This document shows, one piece after another, positions 38,801 through 47,800 of a stretch of DNA of 64,000 bases (positions are counted from its first letter, which is position 1; each line of letters opens with the position of its first letter). Location of the stretch: contig SSNP01000154.1 of NCBI GenBank assembly GCA_006937955.1, positions 934,418-998,417 on the forward strand. Direction: 5' to 3'. Below the pieces are notes generated by a model. The model had not been told where the DNA came from and did not search any database. It saw only the letters and a list, made by a program, of their open reading frames with translations. The position numbers were made by a program, and so were the translations under genes. This stretch comes from Pachypanchax playfairii (taxonomy: Eukaryota > Chordata > Actinopteri > Cyprinodontiformes > Aplocheilidae).

Positions 38801-41800
38801 TTAGATGTTTCCCTGTTTCAACACACCTGATTCAAATGAACAAGTCGTTAACAGGTTACTGCAGCACTTGTTGAAATGCAGAGGATTAGAATCAGGTGTG
38901 TTGAAGCAGGGAAACATCTAAAACATGCAGGATAGTGGCCCTCGAGGCCTGGAGCTTGACACCCCTGCTCTACAGGAGATCCTTTCCGTCCACAGCTAGA
39001 ACCCTCTAGAATGACTTAATGTAGAAACACTGACTTACAACATCTCATTTACCTTCTGTGATTAAAACGATTGTTTTTAACTGACCTTTGTCGACTGTGA
39101 ATGTTGTTTAAACATTGTAACATGGTGTTTAAGCCGTGACGTGGCACATTGACTTACAGGTGTCCCATCTTTTGGTTCTGTTAGGTGTAGGCAGGGATGT
39201 GCACCGTTTGACTTAGACCTTTTTTATAAATGTTTACAGTTCTACTGATTTTCTTTGTGTTTATGTTGACCAGGCTGCCACAAAGAAGCAGAAGTATGAG
39301 AAGATCTCAGAAAAAAAGATGTCCACCCCTGTTGAGGTCCTCTGTAAGGTAAAGTTACTTCACTTTTTTTGACAGATTGTATCAACTGTATTTCTATGCC
39401 AGCTAGCTGAACCTCATCACAGCTGTTTATTGTCGGAGTTTGGTGACTCATAATTTAAACAGACTGACAAGAATAGGATTGTTTAATTAATGTGGAAAAA
39501 TAGAAACACTTCCTGATTCACAACTATTCTTCAGGCAGGTACTACCACCTGTACAACTACTAGCTGAGGTAATTTGATTAGATCTTTGATCAGACTTTGC
39601 AACCTGGACTCTTAAGTACGTAAGGACTCAATCTCTTGGCTCTGCTGCGCGTGCCAACTCTGATGCTCTCCCTGGTTGTTAGATATGGACCATGATATTC
39701 TGTCTCATGTCCTGCAGCCTTCCACTCTGAGTTAAAATGAGCTGCTTTCACACGTGTTAGCATGTTTTATAGGGAAAAGAATTAAGTTTGTATTTTAACC
39801 AGATCCCACTGCTAAAAACATCATTGTATTTAAAGTAGTACATTGTAGAACACAATGTAAAAAGTATTTCTGAAGACAAGGTCAGCAGATATTTTAAGTA
39901 TTGAATCAGATGTGTTGGAGCAGGCAAACCACTACAACATGCAGGATTGTGGCCCTCGAGGACCAAATTGTACGTCACTGCCTGAAACATCGATCTGCTG
40001 CTTTTTTCACATCTAACTAGTTAAACAATCAGGGAGTTTCTGAGAAGGTTTAGAGCAAAGTATGTGGAAAGCTTTCTGGAACGTTCTAGAAAAATAAAAC
40101 AATCAGACTGATAACAAAAGGGTCTCGGAGCCATTGTGGTGGTTTCTTCATCTCCTCTCAGCTCAGACTCGTTTTCTGGGTCTGAATGTTACAATGAAGA
40201 TGCAGAACTTGACAAAATTTTCATTTAACTTTATGCTAGAACCTTTTTTTTTTTTTTGTTGAAGTCCACAAGTTTTTCAAATTTTCAGTCAGTCAATCAT
40301 GTTTAAATTCAACCTGAAAAGCAGAAGAACCAACCTTCAGGATGGTGTCAGTGATCCCTGTTACGTCAACAAACTTGCCTTTGTCCCAACACAGACCGGT
40401 AAACCTGGACCTGTGTCAGAACTGAAGAAACATCTGGATGAAAAGTGAAACATCTTTAAAATGAGAAGAAAGAATCCGTCACCTTTAAGAGAGTCATAAG
40501 ATTTCCTTGTCCTGAACAACTTGAGAGCATCTACACAGACATAGACTTACAGTGGGGCAAAGAAGTATTTAGTCAGCCACCAATTGTGTAAGTTCTCCCA
40601 CTTAAAAAGATCAGAGAGGCCTGTAATTTTCATCATAGGTATACCTCAACTATGAGAGACAAAATGAGGAAAAAAAATCCAGAAAATCACATTGTCTGAT
40701 TTTTAAAGAATTTATTTGCAAATTATGGTGGAAAATAAGTATTTGGTCAATAACAAAAATGAATCTCAATACTTTGTTATATAGCCTTTGTTGGCAATGA
40801 CAGAGGTCAAACGTTTTCTGTAAGTCTTCACAAGGTTTTCACACACTGTTGCTGGTATTTTGGCCCATTCCTCCATGCAGATCTCCTCTAGAGCAGTGAT
40901 GTTTTGGGGCTGACGCTGGGCAACATGGACTTTCAACTCCCTCCAGAGATTTTCTATGGGGTTGAGATCTGGAGACTGGCTAGGCCACTCCAGGACCTTG
41001 AAATGCTTCTTACGAAGCCACTCCTTCGTTGCCCGGGCGGTGTGTTTGGGATCATTGTCATGCTGAAAGACCCAGCCACGTCTCATTTTCAATGCCCTTG
41101 CTGATGGAAGGAGGTTTTCACTCAAAATCTTACGATACATGGCCCCATTCATTCTTTCCTTTACACGGATCAGTCGTCCTGGTCCCCTTGCAGAAAAACA
41201 GCCCCAAAGCATGATGTTTCCACCCCCATGCTTTACAGTAGGTATGGTGTTCTTTGGATCCAACTCAGCATTCTTTCCCCTCCAAACACGACAAGTTGAG
41301 TTTCTACCAAAAAGTTCTATTTTGGTTTCATCTGACCATATGATGTTCTCCCAATCCTCTTCTGGATCATCCAAATGCTCTCTAGCAAACCGCAGACGGG
41401 CCTGGACGTGTCCTGGCTTCAGCAGGGGGACACGTCTGGCACTGCAGGATTTGAGTCCCTGGCGGCGTAGTGTGTTACTGATGGTAGCCTTTGTTACTTT
41501 GGTCCCAGCTCTCTGCAGGTCATTCACTAGGTCCCTCCGTGTGGTTCTGGGATTTTTGCTCACCGTTCTTGTGATCATTTTGACCCCACGGGGTGAGATC
41601 TTGCGTGGAGCCCCAGATCGAGGGAGATTATCAGTGGTCTTGTATGTCTTCCATTTTCTAATAATTGCTCCCACAGTTGATTTCTTCACACCAAGCTGCT
41701 TACCTATTGCAGATTCAGTCTTCCCAGCCTGGTGAAGGTCTACAATTTGGTTTCTGGTGTCCTTTGACAGCTCTTTGGTCTTGGCCATAGTGGAGTTTGG

Positions 41801-44800
41801 AGCGTGACTGTTTGAGGTTGTGGACAGGTGTCTTTTATACTGATAACGAGTTCACACAGGTGCCATTAATACAGGTAACGAGTGGAGGACCGAGGAGCCT
41901 CTTAAAGAAGTTACAGGTCTGTGAAAGCCAGAAATCTTACTTGTTTGTAGGTGACCAAATACTTATTTTCCACCATAATTTGCAAATAAATTCTTTAAAA
42001 ATCAGACAATGTGATTTTCTGGATTTTTTTTCCTCATTTTGTCTCTCATAGTTGAGGTATACCTATGATGAAAATTACAGGCCTCTCTGATCTTTTTAAG
42101 TGGGAGAACTTACACAATTGGTGGCTGACTAAATACTACTTTGCCCCACTGTAGGTTACACTCTGGAGTTGAGTGGTCTAACTCCACATCAGTAACACTG
42201 TATACGTGCATGTTTCCAGGGTTTTCCAGCAGAGTTTGCCATGTATCTGAACTACTGCCGTGGCTTGCGCTTCGAAGAGGCTCCAGATTACATGTACCTG
42301 CGCCAACTGTTTCGCATTCTCTTCAGGTAAACACATGAAGAAGAAGCATGTTGACCTGTACTACTTGTGTTAACTTCTCTTCATGATTTGACTCACTACA
42401 GTCATTACACAAACTCAAGCCATAAAACTGATGATGGCTTTCTTTAGTCTTACCTTCCATAATGTGTATATGTGTGTTACAGGACTCTGAACCACCAGTA
42501 TGACTACACATTTGACTGGACTATGCTGAAACAGAAAGCAGCTCAGCAGGGGGCCTCCTCAGGGGGCCAGGGCCAGCAGGCACAAACCCCCACAGGCAAG
42601 CAAAATGACAAACCCAAGCCTAACATGAAAGGTTAGTAGCAAACAGCCAAGTGACGTTTTTTTACAGACACCAATTCCTCATATATGTATTAGAATTGCA
42701 TGTAGGGCTATTTGATATTGTTTGAGTAATTCATTCTGTTATGTCCCTTCAAAGATGTAGACTGCCTGGCTCAAAAAAAGTCACAAAATAATGTTTAGTC
42801 TAGTCAAATCACAGATAAACCTGAACAGCTTAATAATATTTCCTCGAGTCTTCTATAGAACTGTAAAGGTCATGTGTAGATAAGAGTGAGACTGACTGGA
42901 GTGCCCTTTTCTATAGCACCTTCCATATGTAGCTTAATCACTGTGTAAAGTAATTTATCTTCCCTGAACATCTCTCACAGTTTTAGGCATAATAAACCTT
43001 TAAATATTCCTCATAATAAACCTAATAAACTTTATAACAAACCTTAGAATGAATCTTTTAATAATCCTCATAATAAACCTTATACCTAATAATCTTTATA
43101 ATATTCCTGATAATTGAGGACCCCCTGATGCCGTGCTACAGTCAGCACTTTGCATGATGGGTACGTTACTTTAATACCTGTCTTTACCCTCAAGGTAACT
43201 AGGATCTCATCAGATCACATGACTGTTTGTTGATGATTCATCAACATCCTTTTAGGTTTTGATGGTGTTTGTTAAACTCATTGAAGTTGTTAGCTTAATG
43301 CAGACATGTTCACTTCTTTCATTTTCTTTTTGAGTGATAAAGCATCAGTTCACAGAAAGGTCATCTCAGGGCACACATGGAAACCAAATCTGATAAATTT
43401 ACTCTTATTCAGTTAATAACTTGAAATGTAAAAAGTTTCTTTCAGTTCATTTATAATACGGAGGGAAAAAACAGATTGAGCCTAATATAAGATGCTAGTT
43501 AGTCTAAAACATTTCTAATTTAAATAAAACAGAAAATTCAAATTATTTATGTATAAGAAACCTTCAGATTGTGACTTTTTTTGGTCAGGCAATTTGTATC
43601 AGTAACAGAAAAAGCATCAAATTGGGAAGAATCTTCCTTGCTGGAATAATCAGGCCAAGTAGCTTTAGTTTAAACAGGCACAATAAAACAACAAAGAAAA
43701 GAAAAGGTACAATTGGTCTGTCTCGCAGAAGCAAAGACGTCCTTGGGGAATTTGACTACTAACTTTGACACCTTGCTCTTCTGTTCCTGTGCTGGGATCA
43801 ACATCATGTTTCTCCAAAATTACATTCTGCTGATTCTTACAAACAGGCTCTGATCAGAAACCTCAGACTTTACTGCACTGTATCACCTTCCTCTCAAACT
43901 AAAGACCTTGAAACTTCTCTTTACTCTTTTCTAAACAGCCATGTGTGTGTTTATTTTGACTAACAGAATCCACACGTTGTCTTGTAGTAATGAAATCCTC
44001 TTCCTGGGTGATTTGTTTCCTGTTTTGATGATATTTGTTCTGTTTTATGGTTGTAAAACAACGTGTGGTTTCATGACTTGTTGTATATGAAAAGTAACTT
44101 CATTCAGCACAAACAAATAAGAAATCCAAAAGGAAAAATCTGTATATTTAATTCAAGAGAATACCAAAAACTGTCTTTTTATTTAACCTCCTCAGAGCCG
44201 AGCTTTAGTTTGGTGTTGAATTGTTGGAAGTGGAAACGAAAACTAAAGAAAATTCAACAATTAGTTGTTCAAAAGTTAAAAGTGAAATAAATTAAATTGA
44301 AAACACACGAATAAACAATAAAATTAAGTAACAATTAAAAGCGGAAAAATAATCACTTAAATGAAGATATTGGTTCTCAGGAGGTTAATGTAGTTAGAGA
44401 GAAGCCAGATGACGTAAACCAGGGGTGGCCAACTCCAGGCCTCGAGGGCCACTATCCTGCAAGTTTTAGATGTTTTCCTGCTTCAACACACCTGATGCAG
44501 ATAGATGGATCATTAACAAGCTTCTGCGGGACTTGCTGAGATGTTGCAGATTTGAATCAGGTGTGTTGAAGCAGGAAAACATCTAAAACATGCAGGATAG
44601 TGGCTCTCGAGGCCTGGAGTTGGCCACCCCTGACGTAAACACTCATCAAAAGATCCACCCCCCAAGGTGTGCGCATGTATGAGGAGGGTAAGAAACCAAA
44701 ACAAAGGTGACACAAGATGGCTGTCGTTGCTATTTGATGAGGTATTGCTAAACAAGAAAATACAGAAGAACAACTTTAGATGAGGTTGGACTAAAAAGAT

Positions 44801-47800
44801 GTCAGATTTTGTTCTCTCCCCTCAATGTTTCAGTCATGTAGATCATATCAGGAGCAGGATGTTTAAAGCTTCTAGTTTTATGAGAAATAAGTGACTCGAG
44901 ACTTGAAGACTCGAGTCACAAAGCATTAGACTCGAAGGATGTTCACCATATGTATCCTTTCTGGTCCTAAAGTTAGCGTCCGAGCTAACCAGCTCTATCT
45001 GACTGATGGAATCAGAGTGACTGATCAGTCATTCTGTTATTGCTGGTGTTGTTGGACCCGTGAATCAGACATGGACAACCTGCAGCTGCTGGCAGCCTGA
45101 GCCAGTAAACGCAGCTGGGGGAGGGAGAATAATCCCTGAAGACATGAAGTGGACGGTATAGCTGCTCATGTCACCAAGCACAACAAGCTTCAGCTCCTAC
45201 TTTATGTATTACTTAATGCTGAGTTGATCACAACCATCCTATCATGGACTGCATGGTGCTCAGGTGGTAAGACGACTCTGTACCTCCTCCAGAACATCTC
45301 CATATGAGATCTGACACGTTGGAGGGGTCAGAGTCTCCTGTGTCCTTTTAACATGTTCCACTCACACGTATGTTACATAAAACTATGCTTGATAATAGCA
45401 GTACATCAGACATGGTAAGTTCTTCCTCTACACTTGAAGTCTCTGATGTTTGACAAGTTCTGGACTGACCTGTTGAGTCGTGTACCTGTGAACTTTCTTT
45501 TCTCACCTGGAGATATTTGGAAACGTGAACCTTCTTATTTTGTCTGGGTTCTTGTTTTCAGAGTTTGACACCTGCAGCTTCCAAAAACTGTAAAAGGATT
45601 TAACATAGTGGGTTTCCAGTAAGGGGGGGGGGGGGGGGGGGGGGGGGGCTTGGCTTGGCAATTTGTATCATAAGACTGTGTTAGTCTTCCACCTTGGATG
45701 ATGTGGTGAACAGCTGCATCACCTGCAGCAGCCGCGTGGCTTCCTGTCTGACCTCTGCCTTTCCCAGGTGTCTCACTTAAAGACAGCAGCTCGTCATCGC
45801 AAGACAAACAGTGAAGCATGATGTTCTGCTGCTGTGACACCATATAATACTGAATCTAAACCATAGCTGGGTACTACTGGGCTTCATCCGGGGTTGAAGT
45901 GGAAAGTCTTCAGACATTTGTTGTTCTCTAATTGTTCAGTTTGTTACTGTTTTTCTCCTCTGCTGTCTCCATGTGACGGAGTAAATAAACACAGATTCAT
46001 GTTCTTCCTGCAGCAACGCAGGTCACATTACCACTGAATATTAACCATGAAGTAATGCCACAGCCCAGACACATGCTCTGTGTTACAGGGTTAATCAATA
46101 TGTTTCTTTTATTTGGAGAATATTGAAATCAGACTGAAATTTGTCCAGATGACCTGAAATCAGTGAGCAGATACATGTTCCTCCAAAAACATGAAAGAAA
46201 ACTAATATCCAGAGCACGTGATGAAGCAGTTTACAGAAATGACTGAGAAGAGAGTGTGCACGTGCAGTGACCTGCAGCAACATGGGACTTGTCTGTCATG
46301 TAAGGTTGTAAATATGTTTGATGGTTATAAACTAGCTGCTCAAGGAAACTGAGTTAAAGTGAGATAGATGATAGAAACAACCTCTTATCAGAATTCTCAC
46401 ATATACAGTTTGTCAGATACAAAATGTAAAAAGTTGTGAGGATCCAACATGCGTTTACAGATTCATGTCTGGTGGATAAATACAGAACTGGACAGGCTGT
46501 GCACCTGTCGACCGGATAGGAATGTCACAGGTAGAACATGCTTCTATTTAAATGAGTGTAAAATGTTGCTGTTAGAGAAGGTCTCTGCACGGCAGATTGT
46601 CACCGTTGTATCTTGTAGTTTGGGGATTTTAACCTCTTTGATTGTTCGTCTGAAGTTCGTGTGCACAGATTTCTATCAGTATGTCACATGCTGCTGGAGC
46701 TGAATGTTACTGCACTGCTCTGAAGAAAGAACTTTAAGTCTCAGTTAGGGTTAGATGATGTGGTTATGCAGAGTCATTTCAATGCACAGCCTCAGATACA
46801 TTTAAAGAACCTTTGTGCACGTTAATGAGCTGATTGATTTCAGCAGTTTTGTTACGTTTTGGACTCTGAATAACAAACCGTGTGTTTCTAAAAAACTGAG
46901 TCCTACAGAGAAGCAGGAGAGAGAGTCATGCAGGAAAGTAATCTGAATTGAATTTGATGGATGTTAAATGTCAGATTGAAGTTGAATCACAGGAACAGAC
47001 TTGTATGAGACCTTCTTATTGTGCTTGGAGGACCATTTAACCATCATGGAGCTGTGAGTAACCCTCCAGTATTGGTATTATTTCATTATACAGTCTTGGC
47101 CCACAGCTTGGATCAGTTTTATCTGAGGTCTGATAAGCAGGGCGGAGTAACACATCTTCCTCTTAACAATCACTCAGATTTTACACATCAAAGTCAAGAC
47201 AGACCCGACATCATCTGTACAGAACGACGTCATCATTCATATGCTGCTGTTATCCCACTGACTCACTGCACTGAACTTATTAGTGAAGAAATCTTTTTAA
47301 AGGTTAATGAAGAATGTGCTTCTGCCTCACCTGCAGCTCCCCCTGATGGAGGTTGTAGAACAGAAGAAACCACCAACATACTTTAAAATCTTGTTTTGAA
47401 ACATTTGGGAAGCAGAAATCCAGATACTCAGCAGCTACTTTAAACTCTGACCCTTAAAGAATAAATAAATCTCATCTACTTAGTTTTATTACAAACCAGA
47501 GGAAACTGAGTGATTCTGTGAATGTAAATGGAAGGAAACGTAATATGTTTCACCAAATAACTTTTATTGTCGTATAAAAAGCTGGAGCAGCTGGTCTGTC
47601 GGGTGTTACACTACTGGGACGTTTCAGATTGTACCAACTTTCAATAAGCTGCATTTTGTTTAAAAAAAGACAATAACTTTTCAGATATAATTGCAGGAGT
47701 TATTTACATCATCATAATCCAAAACTACCTGCAAAAGAAATTTAAATAACAACTGATCACACACGAGTAACTGGGCAACTTGAGGTTAAAGGTCAAATAA

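Noticed and set aside
37967..38830. 276-codon minus frame and 189-codon + frame with [16 protein letters not shown] repeats
   Set aside because: Produced by the 36-bp intronic minisatellite; both strands are open because 36 is a multiple of three.
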